Source of the DNA: Nonomuraea antri
Lineage (GTDB): Bacteria > Actinomycetota > Actinomycetes > Streptosporangiales > Streptosporangiaceae
Assembly (NCBI RefSeq): GCF_013283785.1
Contig: NZ_JABCPZ010000017.1
Span: 1 to 64,000, forward strand
Reading direction: 5' to 3'
Length of the DNA: 64,000 nucleotides
Under the pieces are notes generated by a model. That model saw nothing but the letters and a program-made list of their open reading frames with translations, made no database searches and was not told where the DNA came from. Numbering within the stretch: position 1 is the first letter of the stretch; the number at the start of each line of letters is the position of its first letter. This document shows, one piece after another, positions 39,826-49,107 of the stretch. The translations under genes were made by a program, and so were the position numbers.

Positions 39826-41084
39826 GCGTCTCCCCACCCGGCGGCGACCACGGCTACGACCACGGCTTCGACCACGACCACGGTGACCGGCGTACGGTCG
39901 CCGTGGTCGTCGCCATTCAGGCGGCCATCTCGCTGGGTTACTTCGCGGCGATGGCGCACGTCGTCCTGCATCTCAGAGGCGGGCTGGGGCTGGCCGCCGG
40001 GCTGATCGGCCTGGTGCTGGCGCTGCGCAACCTCGTGCAGCACACGCTCTCCCTGCCGGTCGGCGCGCTGGTGGACGTGCTCGGCCCGGTCCGGATGGGC
40101 ATTCTGGCGTGCCTGCTGCGCGCGGCCGGGTTCGCGCTGCTCGGCACCGTCTCCAGCCTGCCCTGGCTGGTCGTCGCGGTGGTGCTGCTGGGCGCGGGCG
40201 GGGCGCTGTTCCATCCGGCGGCGCAGTCGCTGCTGGCCGGGCTCGCGGAACGGCGCAGAGCCCGCGGCTACGCCGCCTACGCGATGACGTTGCAGGTCGC
40301 GGCCGTGCTCGGCCCGGTGCTCGGGCTGGCGCTGCTGAACGTCGGCTACTGGCTGGTGGCGCTGACGGCGGCCGCGCTGTGGGCAGGCGCGGCGTACCTG
40401 TTCACGCTGGTGCGGCACGCACCGCCGGCGCGGGACGCGGGCGGGGTCGTCGCCGGGGTGCGCACGGCGGTGCGCGACCGGGTCTTCGTCTGGTTCGCGG
40501 CCGTGTCGGCGCCGGCCATCCTGCTGACCGACCAGGCGTCGGTGGTGGTGCCGCTGGGCGGCGTGGACGCGGGCGCGTTGACCGTGTTCTCCTGCGTGCT
40601 CGCCATGGTGTCGGCGGCGGTGCAGCCGTGGTGCGCGGTGCCGGGGCGCGCCGACCGTCCTGGGGTGCTGCGTGCCGGGCTGTGGTGCGCGGCCGGCGGC
40701 CATCTGCTGCTGGCGTTCGGCGCGGGCGGCGGGCTGCCCGGCCTGGTGGCGGTGGCCGCGCTGCACGGCCTCGCCGACGGCCTGCTGCAGCCGGCGGTGT
40801 TCCAGACGGTCGCCCGGCTCGCCCCGCGGGCGCGGTTCGGGGCTTACCTGGGCGTGCAGACGTTCCTGTCCGGCCTGTTCGCGTTCGCCGGCGGCATCGC
40901 GGTGGGCTGGTCGTTCGACCAGGGGCCGGGCGGGGCGACGGCGGCGCTGATCGTCCTGGCGCTGACCGGCTGCGTCGCCGCGGCCTGCGCCCGGCCACTC
41001 CCCCGGCCGGCGGGCCCAGGCGCCGCCAGCGAGCCCGAGCCCGTCGAGGGCGCCAGGAGCCGCGTGGAGACGCCGATGTTGTAG
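39822..41084 (+). CDS. MFS transporter coupled to the beta-lactamase
   Basis: A 420-aa protein with about 12 membrane helices and an N-terminal His/Asp-rich tail (GGDHGYDHGFDHDHGDRR), which could bind a metal ion. It begins at a GTG that overlaps the upstream stop in GTGA, so both proteins are made in step. The substrate is unknown. Being coupled with a class D beta-lactamase suggests export or uptake of a beta-lactam-like or cell-wall fragment, which is inference. Confidence 0.83.
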   Translation: MSVSPPGGDHGYDHGFDHDHGDRRTVAVVVAIQAAISLGYFAAMAHVVLHLRGGLGLAAGLIGLVLALRNLVQHTLSLPVGALVDVLGPVRMGILACLLRAAGFALLGTVSSLPWLVVAVVLLGAGGALFHPAAQSLLAGLAERRRARGYAAYAMTLQVAAVLGPVLGLALLNVGYWLVALTAAALWAGAAYLFTLVRHAPPARDAGGVVAGVRTAVRDRVFVWFAAVSAPAILLTDQASVVVPLGGVDAGALTVFSCVLAMVSAAVQPWCAVPGRADRPGVLRAGLWCAAGGHLLLAFGAGGGLPGLVAVAALHGLADGLLQPAVFQTVARLAPRARFGAYLGVQTFLSGLFAFAGGIAVGWSFDQGPGGATAALIVLALTGCVAAACARPLPRPAGPGAASEPEPVEGARSRVETPML

Positions 41085-41246
41085 CTCCAGGTGTCCGGCC
41101 GGTTACTCCGGCACCGCCTTCCTTCCGACGTTACGCTTTCCGTGCCGCACGGCGGCCGGGCTGCTCGGCGTGGCCGGCGGCGCCACGGGTCGTCGGCGGA
41201 GGGCGGTCGGACCTTGGACGTCGGCATCGCGGTGGCCGCGGCGCGC

Positions 41247-41414
41247 TCATCGGCTGCCCCACACCGCGCGGATCACCTCGGCGATCGCGCGCAGGACCCG
41301 TGCGCGATCGGCCGGGCCGCATCCCCGGGTGGCCATCCAGACGATGACGACGGCGGTCGTGGCCACGCATCCCAGGCCGGCGATCGGCATCAGCACCCAC
41401 ACCGCAGGGTTCAT
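41247..41414 (-). CDS. small single-pass membrane protein
   Basis: A 55-aa ORF: short N-terminus, one hydrophobic helix (WVLMPIAGLGCVATTAVVIVWMA), then a helical tail rich in Arg and Ala (ADRARVLRAIAEVIRAVWG). AAGGGA lies 7-8 nt before the ATG at 41414, a better start than the long ORF to 41591. It is divergent from the nSTAND gene, 180 bp away. No family is known to me. Confidence 0.6.
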   Translation of the reverse strand: MNPAVWVLMPIAGLGCVATTAVVIVWMATRGCGPADRARVLRAIAEVIRAVWGSR

Positions 41415-41593
41415 CGGCGCGTCCCTTCCATGGTCGGCAGCCGGTGGATCGGCCGCGATGCGGGTCAGTCCACCGTGCGGGCGGCCGCCGTCCAACGGTT
41501 GCCGGAGCGACCGGACGGAAAGCCTTCCCGCCCAGGTCAGCGCGGCTTCCCGCCCCCGCGGGACCGGACGGTCCGGACGGGAGGGCCGCACGC

Positions 41594-44500
41594 GTGACGG
41601 GTGACGGCGACCTGCCCGCCGCCAGGGCGGTGTTGCGCGAGGCGTTGAGGTCGCTGGAGCGGGCGGCCCGCGAGCGCACGCCCGGGCTGCGCCGCCGCGA
41701 CCTGATCGACCGCGCCAACGAACTGCTCACCGCCAGGCGGGCGGCGGCGCGGCTCACCCCGCAGACGGTCAGCGACTGGTTCACCAAGGGCAGCACCGCC
41801 CACGACTTCGTACCGCTGTGGACGCTGGTCCGCGTGCTGCTGGAGCACGCCGGTGACCCGCCCGCCTACGAGCCGCGGCACGCCTGGTGGCGCAACCAGC
41901 ACGAGCTGTGGAAGACGCGCTGGGAGCAGGCTCGCGCCGCCGGCGTCCAGGACGGACGCCCGGGCCATGGCCAGGCGGCCGGAGAAACGTGCCCGTACCC
42001 GGGGCTGCGCCCGTTCAACGGGGCCGAGTCCGAGTGGTTCTTCGGCCGGGAGGCGCTGGTCAGCCGGGTCATGGACCGGCTCGAACGATGTCTCGCCGAA
42101 CGCAGCCCGCTGGCCGTCGTCGCGCCCTCCGGCGCGGGCAAGTCGTCGTTGCTGCAGGCCGGGGTGCTTCCCGCGCTGGCCAGAGGGCAACTGCCCGGCT
42201 CCGGACGGTGGCCGCGGCTGCTGCTCACCCCCACCGCCGATCCGCTCGCGGCGCTGGTCGCGGGGCTCGGCCCGCTGATCGGGGCCGAGGAGCCGGCGGT
42301 CGGTGCGGCGGTGCGGGGTGAGCCCGGTGACCTGGCGGCGCTGATCCGCGAGCGGCTGCCCGGCGGCCGGATCGTCCTGGTCGTCGACCAGCTGGAGGAG
42401 CTGTTCACGCTGTGCGGGGACGAGTCCGCGCAGCGCCGCTTCGTGACCGCGCTGGCCGGCCTGACCGGGGCGGCGGCGTCGGAAGAGCCCGTCGCGCTGG
42501 CGCTCTACGGTCTGCGCGCCGACTTCTACGGCTCCTGCGCCGGCTTCGCCCACCTGCGCGACACGCTCGCCGACCACCAGGTGTTCATCGGCGCGATGAC
42601 CGACGACGAGGTGCGCAGGGCCGTGACGGAACCGGCCGGGCACGCCGGGCTGACGCTCGCGCCCGGCCTGGTCGACGTCATCCTGCGCGATCTGCGCGGC
42701 ACCGCGGGATCGTCCGAGGGCACGTACCAGGCCGGGCGGTTGCCGCTGCTCGCGCACGCGCTGCGGGTGACGTGGCTGAACCGCAGGGGCAACGCCCTGA
42801 CCCTGGACGGCTACCGCGCCTGCGGCGGCATCGACGGAGCGGTCGCCGCCACCGCCGAGGAGGAGTTCGAGAAGCTCACGAAGCTGACCCCGGACGCCGG
42901 GCAGGCGGCCAGGGCGCTGTTCCTCGGCCTGGTCAGGATCGGCGAGAACGGCGAGGTCACCAGCCGCCGCCGGGCCCACGACGACCTGATGCTGGCCGCC
43001 GCGGAGCCGCGGATCGTCAAGGAGGCCGCCGAGCGGTTCACCCGCGCCCGGCTGCTCACCCAGGGAGCGCGGCGGGAGGACGGCTCGGTCACCGTCGAGC
43101 TCACCCACGAAGCGCTGCTGTGGGCCTGGCCGCGGCTGCGTGACGACTGGATCGGGCAGGGCGCGGGCAAGGGGGCGAACGCCCTGGTCCGCCAGGAGGC
43201 GGAGGACGCGGCCGTCGCCTGGGAGCGCGGCCGGCGCAAGGACGCGGCGGTCCTGTACCGGGGCAGCCGGCTGGAGCTGGCCCGCGGCTGGGCGGCGGGC
43301 GCGAGCCGCGCCGAGGTCACCCCGCTCGTCCGGGAGTTCATCGCCGCCTCCGAGCGGCACGAGCGGCGCGGCAGGCGGATCAGGAGCGCGGTGGTGGCCG
43401 CGGTGTGCGCGCTGGCGCTGATCGCCTCGGGGCTGGCCGTGTTCGCGCTGAACAAGCAGAGCGCCGCCGTCGCGGAACGCGACAACGCGATCTTCGAGCG
43501 GGTCGCCGCGGAGGCCGACCGGCAGCGCGAGACGAACACCTCGCTGGCCGCGCAGCTCGACCTGGCCGCCTACCGGATGCGTCCGACGGCCGCGCTGCGT
43601 ACCCGGCTGATGACGCAGGCGGGAGCGGTGCAGTCGACCGCGCTGCCGGGGAGTTACCCGCACGTCCCCGTGGTCGCCTTCGGCCCGGACGGCAGCCTGG
43701 CCACCGGCGCCGGCCGGCTGCGGCTCTGGAACGTCGCCGACCCGGGCCGTCCGTCCCCCCTGACCGGCGAGCTCAGCGCCGGAGAGCGGGTGTTCGTGCA
43801 GCAGCTCGCCTACGGCCCACGCGGCGACCTGCTGGCCCGCGGCGGCTCGGACGGCACCATCAGGCTCCTGGACGTCTCCGACGTCCGCCACCCGGTGGCG
43901 CTGTCCGACCCGGTGCGCGTGGCGACGGGCATGGTGGTCAGCCTGAAGTTCAGCCCCGACGGCCGCACCCTGGCACTCGGCACCAGGGCCGACACCCCGG
44001 GCACCACGACCAGCACCGTGCAACTGTGGGACGTGACGGATCCGCGGCGGCCCCGCCGGCTGAGCACCGTGCTGTCCAGGCAGCGCGAAGGCGTCACGTC
44101 CGTCGCGTTCAGCCCGGACGGCGACACCCTCGCCGTCACCGGCGGCACCGGTCCCGGGACTGACCGCAGGCTGCTGACCCGGCTGTGGGACGTGTCCGAT
44201 CCGGCCCGTCCCGCCGCGCTGGGCGGCGAGCTGGGCGGGCACACCGGCGTCGTGCACCAGGTGGCCTTCGCCCCCGGCGGGCGGGCCATGGCCACCGCGG
44301 GCGGCGACAACCGGGTGCTGATCTGGGACGTCACGAACCGCGAGCGGCCCAGCGTGCGCAACACGCTGTTCCTGTCCACCACGGTCAGCGCGGTCGCCTT
44401 CAGCCCGGACGGAAACCTGCTGGCCACCGGCGACAACTCGGGCAGCGTCCACCTGTGGAACACCGGCGACCCGGCACACGCCAGGGTGCTCGGCCCGCCG

Positions 44501-45694
44501 CTGCGCGGGCACACCAGCGTGGTCGTCAGCCTGGCCTTCGACGCCACCGGCCGCGCGCTGGCCAGCGGCAGCGGCGACCGTACGGTGCGGCTGTGGCGGC
44601 TGCCCCCGACGCTGGCCGTCACGGACGGCGGCCTGTCGGTCAACGCGCTGGCGATCAGCGGCGACGGCCGGCTGCTCGCGGCGGCCTCCGGGTTCCACGT
44701 CACGCTCTGGGACGTCTCCGACCCGACCCGCCTGACCCCGCTCGGCACGCTGCCCCGCGCCCTGTTCGTCGTGGACGCGCTGGCCTTCGGCACCGGCGGG
44801 TCGGGAACCGTCCTGGCGACCGGTGACCGGGGCGGCGCGATACGGCTGTGGGACGTCTCCGCGCCGGCCCGTCCGGTCGATCGCGGCGAGGTGCCGCCCC
44901 GGCGGCTCGCGCCGATCTCCGCGCTGGCCTTCGACGCCACCGGGCGCACCCTGACCGCCGCCTCGATGAGCCTGCAGGGCGGCTACTCCGGCGCGCTGCG
45001 CGCCTGGGACGTGACGGACCCGGCCCGCCCCACCGTGCTCAGCGCCGAATTGCGCCGGCAGGCCCTACCGATTAAAGCACTGCCGATCAAGGCCCTGGCC
45101 GCCGCGCCCCGTGGGCCGTACCTCTACAGCGGCGAGGTGCTGGGCACCGTGCACGTCTGGCGGACGGGCGGCGGGGCCGTTCCCGCGCCCGCCGGTCAGG
45201 TGGCCACCAACCAGCTGATCATGTCCGCCGACGTCGACGCCCGCGCGCTGCTGGCCACCGGCGGCGGGGACAACACGATCCGGTTGTGGGACCTGTCGCG
45301 GCCCGGCTCGCCCAGGGCGGCCGGCACGCCGCTGCCGGCCGGTGGAGTGGTCTCCAGCGTGCGCTTCGCCCCGGACGGGAAGCTGCTCGCCGGCGGCGCG
45401 GTCGGCCAGATCCGGCTGTGGGACACCGCCGTGCCCGCGTCCGCGTCGGCGCTGGGGCTGCCGGTCACCGGGCACAACGGCGCGGTCAACGCCCTGGTCT
45501 TCGGCCCGCGCGGCGACCTGCTCATCAGCGGCGGCCAGGACGGCACGATCCGGCTCTGGCAGGCCGACCCGGAGCGCGCCTTCACCATCCTGTGCCGGTC
45601 GACGCGGCACGCCATGACGCCCGACGTGTGGCGGACGTACGTGTCGCCGGCCCTGTCCTACGAACCGCCCTGCGGCGAGCCGGTGCCGTACTGA
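41594..45694 (+). CDS. nSTAND1 NTPase with double WD40 propeller
   Basis: The 1366-aa protein has four parts. Residues 1-110 are a helical adaptor with an HTH-like segment (LTPQTVSDWFTKGSTA). Residues about 130-560 are an nSTAND1 NTPase, opened by PYPGLRPFNGAESEWFFGRE, with Walker A PSGAGKSS near 177 and Walker B VLVVDQLEELF near 262. One transmembrane helix lies at about 598-617. Residues about 690-1366 hold 14 WD40 blades (RLWDVTDP-type repeats), enough for two seven-bladed propellers. A GTG at 41594 with GGAGGG upstream is chosen as start. STAND proteins switch on when the repeats bind a ligand. Defence, development or stress roles are all possible. Confidence 0.88.
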   Translation: MTGDGDLPAARAVLREALRSLERAARERTPGLRRRDLIDRANELLTARRAAARLTPQTVSDWFTKGSTAHDFVPLWTLVRVLLEHAGDPPAYEPRHAWWRNQHELWKTRWEQARAAGVQDGRPGHGQAAGETCPYPGLRPFNGAESEWFFGREALVSRVMDRLERCLAERSPLAVVAPSGAGKSSLLQAGVLPALARGQLPGSGRWPRLLLTPTADPLAALVAGLGPLIGAEEPAVGAAVRGEPGDLAALIRERLPGGRIVLVVDQLEELFTLCGDESAQRRFVTALAGLTGAAASEEPVALALYGLRADFYGSCAGFAHLRDTLADHQVFIGAMTDDEVRRAVTEPAGHAGLTLAPGLVDVILRDLRGTAGSSEGTYQAGRLPLLAHALRVTWLNRRGNALTLDGYRACGGIDGAVAATAEEEFEKLTKLTPDAGQAARALFLGLVRIGENGEVTSRRRAHDDLMLAAAEPRIVKEAAERFTRARLLTQGARREDGSVTVELTHEALLWAWPRLRDDWIGQGAGKGANALVRQEAEDAAVAWERGRRKDAAVLYRGSRLELARGWAAGASRAEVTPLVREFIAASERHERRGRRIRSAVVAAVCALALIASGLAVFALNKQSAAVAERDNAIFERVAAEADRQRETNTSLAAQLDLAAYRMRPTAALRTRLMTQAGAVQSTALPGSYPHVPVVAFGPDGSLATGAGRLRLWNVADPGRPSPLTGELSAGERVFVQQLAYGPRGDLLARGGSDGTIRLLDVSDVRHPVALSDPVRVATGMVVSLKFSPDGRTLALGTRADTPGTTTSTVQLWDVTDPRRPRRLSTVLSRQREGVTSVAFSPDGDTLAVTGGTGPGTDRRLLTRLWDVSDPARPAALGGELGGHTGVVHQVAFAPGGRAMATAGGDNRVLIWDVTNRERPSVRNTLFLSTTVSAVAFSPDGNLLATGDNSGSVHLWNTGDPAHARVLGPPLRGHTSVVVSLAFDATGRALASGSGDRTVRLWRLPPTLAVTDGGLSVNALAISGDGRLLAAASGFHVTLWDVSDPTRLTPLGTLPRALFVVDALAFGTGGSGTVLATGDRGGAIRLWDVSAPARPVDRGEVPPRRLAPISALAFDATGRTLTAASMSLQGGYSGALRAWDVTDPARPTVLSAELRRQALPIKALPIKALAAAPRGPYLYSGEVLGTVHVWRTGGGAVPAPAGQVATNQLIMSADVDARALLATGGGDNTIRLWDLSRPGSPRAAGTPLPAGGVVSSVRFAPDGKLLAGGAVGQIRLWDTAVPASASALGLPVTGHNGAVNALVFGPRGDLLISGGQDGTIRLWQADPERAFTILCRSTRHAMTPDVWRTYVSPALSYEPPCGEPVPY
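45062..45091 (+). repeat. 15-bp tandem duplication inside a WD40 blade
   Basis: Codons for ALPIK occur twice in a row (45062-45076 and 45077-45091), and a third ALA follows. The first copy uses CTA, ATT and AAA, rare in this gene, while the second uses CTG, ATC and AAG, so the copies have drifted or the first was imported. Confidence 0.75.
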
Positions 45695-45844
45695 CCGGTC
45701 GTGGCCGGCCGCTCCCCCGCGCGGCGCCGGGCGGATGAGCGGCGCGCTACTCCCGGGGAAGTAGCCGGGCCGCCGCTACTTCCCGCGTGCCACGTCCAGG
45801 AGTCTCCCCCGGCAGGATGCCCGCTGACCAGCCCGGATAGCACC

Positions 45845-47314
45845 ATGTCCGGCATGAACACGATCGAATCCCAAGCCCGTACGGGGGTCGTACTCGCCGC
45901 GGTGGCCGTGGTGCAGTTCATGGTGTCGCTGGACCTGTCGGTCGTGAACGTCGGCCTGCCGGAGATCGCGGCCGGCCTCGGTTTCGGCGCGGTGGGCCTG
46001 ACCTGGGTGATCCACGCCTACGCGCTCACCTTCGGCGGGCTGCTCCTGCTCGGCGGCAAGGCCGCCGACCGCTACGGCCGCAGGCCGGTCCTGCTGGCCG
46101 GGCTCGTGCTGTTCGGGCTGGCCTCGCTGGCGGGCGGCTTCGCCGTCGAGCCGGGCCACCTCGTCGCCGCCCGCGCGCTCCAGGGCGTCGGGGCCGCCGC
46201 GCTGGCCCCGGCCGCGCTGGCCCTGCTGGCCACCACGTTCCCCGCTGGCCGGGCCCGCGTGCGCGCCTTCGGGGTGTGGAGCGCGACGAACGCCGCCGGC
46301 GCCGCGCTGGGCGTGCTCATCGGCGGGCTGCTCACCGAGTACGCCGGCTGGCGCTGGGTGATGTTCGTCAACGTGCCGATGGCCGCCGTCGCGCTGGCCC
46401 TGGCCTGGCGGGGCGTGCCCGCGCGGCCCGCTCCGGCGCCCGGCCGGCGTCCTGACGTGGTGGGCGCGGTGCTGGCCACGGCGGGCATGAGCCTGCTGGT
46501 GTTCGGCATCGTGCGCACCGAGCAGTACGCGTGGACCTCGTCCGTCACGCTGGCGACCCTGGGCGGCGCCGTGGCGCTGCTGGCCGCGTTCGTCCTGGTC
46601 GAACGGACGACCACGCGTGAGCCGCTGATCCGGCTCGGCCTGTTCGCCAACCGCTCGGTGGTCGGCGCGAACGTCTACAGCCTGCTGTCCGGGGCCGCCA
46701 TGGCCGCGTCGTTCTACTTCCTGTCCCTGTATCTGCAACGCGTGCTCGGGAACGGGCCCGCGCTGGCCGGGCTGCAGTTCCTGCCGGTCGCGCTGGGCGT
46801 GATCGCGGGCTCGGTGCTCGCGGTCAAGCTCGGCTACCGGTTCGCGCCGCGTACGCTGCTGGTCGCCGGCGGGCTGGTGACGGCGTCCGGGATGGCCTGG
46901 TTCGGCATGATCAGCCCGGACGGTGGTTTCGTCACCGACATCCTGGGCCCGTCCATCGTCGCCGGCATCGGCTTCGGGATCGGCCTCGGTCCGCTGGTCG
47001 CCCTCGCCACCACCGGCGTCGCCGCGCACGAGAGCGGCACCGCGTCGGGCCTGCTCAACAGCTCCCGACAGCTCGGCGCCGCACTCGGGCTGGCCGCGCT
47101 CGGCAGCGCCGCGCACCAGCGCAGCGGCCCGGCCGCCACCGCCGCCGCGCTCAGCGACGGCTACGCGTTCGGCCTGACGCTGGGCGCGGTGCTGCTGGCC
47201 GGCGCCGTACTCGTCGCGCTGACCGTCCTGCCCTGGTCGCGGCGGCCCACCCAGGCGGAACGGGCCGAGGCCCGGCCCCGCGCCGACCTGAGCAAGGAAG
47301 GACGTTCGGCATGA
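45845..47314 (+). CDS. MFS drug or siderophore exporter (DHA2, 14 TMS)
   Basis: The 489-aa protein has 14 hydrophobic helices and the DHA2 motifs: VQFMVSLDLSVVNVGLPEIAAGLGF near residue 23 and the loop LGGKAADRYGRRPVL near 70. It is first of three overlapping genes, since its stop overlaps the next ATG. Drug exporters of this class also export siderophores. The start is chosen at the ATG at 45845; 45854 is possible. The operon with an IrtAB-like pair suggests metallophore traffic. Confidence 0.85.
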   Translation: MSGMNTIESQARTGVVLAAVAVVQFMVSLDLSVVNVGLPEIAAGLGFGAVGLTWVIHAYALTFGGLLLLGGKAADRYGRRPVLLAGLVLFGLASLAGGFAVEPGHLVAARALQGVGAAALAPAALALLATTFPAGRARVRAFGVWSATNAAGAALGVLIGGLLTEYAGWRWVMFVNVPMAAVALALAWRGVPARPAPAPGRRPDVVGAVLATAGMSLLVFGIVRTEQYAWTSSVTLATLGGAVALLAAFVLVERTTTREPLIRLGLFANRSVVGANVYSLLSGAAMAASFYFLSLYLQRVLGNGPALAGLQFLPVALGVIAGSVLAVKLGYRFAPRTLLVAGGLVTASGMAWFGMISPDGGFVTDILGPSIVAGIGFGIGLGPLVALATTGVAAHESGTASGLLNSSRQLGAALGLAALGSAAHQRSGPAATAAALSDGYAFGLTLGAVLLAGAVLVALTVLPWSRRPTQAERAEARPRADLSKEGRSA

Positions 47315-49107
47315 CGATCACCACAGACACACACACCGGCACCGGCAGGGCCGGGGCCGGGCCCCGGATGCGCCGGCTGCTGCGGCCGCACGCGCTGAAT
47401 TTCGCGGCCGTCGTCGCCTTCCAGGTGGTCGGCGCCGTCGCGGGGCTGGCGCCGCTGCTGGCCGTCGCCGAGCTGGGCCGGACCCTGCTGGCGCCCGGCC
47501 CGATCGATTCCGGACGGGTCTGGTTCGTGGTGCTCGCGGGCGCGGCGGGGCTGCTCGCCCGGCTGGTGTTCACCGGGGCGTCGTCCGGGATCGGGCACCT
47601 CGTGGACGGCGAGGTGCAGCTCGCCCTCCGCCGGCGGCTGGCCGCCGGGCTGGGACGGGTGCCGATCGGCTGGTTCTCCCGCCGCCGCACCGGCGAGCTG
47701 GCCAAGGTGGTCGGCGAGGACGTCAGCGCCGTGCACCCGTTCATCGCCCACGCGCCGGGCGAGCTGGTCGCGGCCTTCGTGGTGCCGCTGGTGTCGCTGG
47801 TCTACCTGTTCACCGTCGACTGGCGGCTCACGCTGATCACGCTGATCCCGGTGGCGCTGGCGGTGGCCCTGGTCCCGCTGATGATGACGCCGGCCAAGCT
47901 GCGCGAGCAGACCGAGTTCGACGCGGCCATGGGGCGGATCTCCAGCTCGGTGGTGGAGTTCGTGCAGGGGATCGCGGTGGTCAAGGCGTTCGGCGGGGCC
48001 GGGCGCGCCCATCGCAGGTTCCGCACGGCCACCGACGACTTCGTGGCCAGCTTCTACCGGATGGTGCGCGGCCTGTCCGCGATCGCCGCGGCCATGCAGG
48101 TGGTGTTGTCGCCGCCGTTCGTGCTGCTGGTGGTGCTGGCCGGCGGCGCGCTGCTGATCACCAGCGGCGGGCTGCCGCCGGCGGACCTGCTGCCGTTCCT
48201 GCTGCTCGGGCTGGGGCTGACCGCTCCGGTGGCGGCGCTCGGGCACGGCTTCGACGACCTGCAGACCGCCAGGCGCGCGATCGGCCGGATCAAGGACGTG
48301 CTCGCGGTGCGCCCGCTGCCCGAGCCCGACCGGCCGCGCACCCCGCGGGGGCACCGGGTGGAGCTGCGTGACGTCCGCTTCGCCTACGACGACGGCCACG
48401 AGGTGCTGCGCGGCATCGACCTGGTGCTCGAACCCGGGACGGTCACCGCGATCGTCGGCCCGTCGGGCAGCGGCAAGTCCACGCTGGTGCAGTTGCTGCC
48501 GCGGTTCTTCGACCCGTCGCACGGCTCGATCACGCTGGGCGGGGTCGATCTGCGCGAGCTGGACGCCGAGGAGCTGTACCGGCGGGTGTCGTTCGTCTTC
48601 CAGGACGTCCGGCTGCTGCGGGCCTCGGTCGCCGACAACATCGCGCTCGCGGTGCCCAGGGCCGGGCACGACGACGTGGTCAGGGCGGCGAAGCTGGCGA
48701 ACATCCACGAGCGCGTCCTGGAGCTGCCGCACGGCTACGACACCGTGATCGGGCAGGACGTGCACCTGTCGGGCGGCGAGGCGCAACGCGTCGCGCTCGC
48801 CCGGGCGCTGCTGGCCGACGCGCCGGTCCTGGTGCTGGACGAGGCGACCTCGTTCGCCGACCCGCAGACCGAGCAGGCGGTGCGCCGCGCGCTGGCGTCA
48901 CCGGCCGGCGACCGGACGATCCTGGTCATCGCGCACCGCCTGGAGACCGTCGCCGACGCCGACACCGTGCTCGTGCTGGCGGACGGAACCGTCGCCGAGC
49001 GCGGCCGGCCCGCCGACCTGCTGGCCCAGGACGGACGTTTCGCCGCGTTCTGGCGCTCACACCAGTCCACCGTTCACGACGTGCCGCGAGGAGAAGACCC
49101 GCGATGA
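47311..49107 (+). CDS. ABC transporter half, IrtA-like without SID domain
   Basis: The 598-aa protein has a six-helix membrane domain (residues 25-310) and an ATPase (335-580): Walker A GPSGSGKST near 391, Q-loop FQDVRLL, signature LSGGE near 490 and Walker B VLVLDEATSFAD near 508. Such half-transporters form heterodimers with the next gene. The mycobacterial IrtA carries an N-terminal siderophore-interaction domain that is missing here. The start overlaps the preceding MFS stop by 4 bp. Import of a ferri-siderophore is a plausible role. Confidence 0.83.
   Translation: MTITTDTHTGTGRAGAGPRMRRLLRPHALNFAAVVAFQVVGAVAGLAPLLAVAELGRTLLAPGPIDSGRVWFVVLAGAAGLLARLVFTGASSGIGHLVDGEVQLALRRRLAAGLGRVPIGWFSRRRTGELAKVVGEDVSAVHPFIAHAPGELVAAFVVPLVSLVYLFTVDWRLTLITLIPVALAVALVPLMMTPAKLREQTEFDAAMGRISSSVVEFVQGIAVVKAFGGAGRAHRRFRTATDDFVASFYRMVRGLSAIAAAMQVVLSPPFVLLVVLAGGALLITSGGLPPADLLPFLLLGLGLTAPVAALGHGFDDLQTARRAIGRIKDVLAVRPLPEPDRPRTPRGHRVELRDVRFAYDDGHEVLRGIDLVLEPGTVTAIVGPSGSGKSTLVQLLPRFFDPSHGSITLGGVDLRELDAEELYRRVSFVFQDVRLLRASVADNIALAVPRAGHDDVVRAAKLANIHERVLELPHGYDTVIGQDVHLSGGEAQRVALARALLADAPVLVLDEATSFADPQTEQAVRRALASPAGDRTILVIAHRLETVADADTVLVLADGTVAERGRPADLLAQDGRFAAFWRSHQSTVHDVPRGEDPR

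Noticed and set aside
41537-44698. 1053-aa antisense frame
   Set aside because: It is antisense to the nSTAND-WD40 gene, of low-complexity Gly/Arg/Gln composition, and a known effect of high GC content on the opposite strand.
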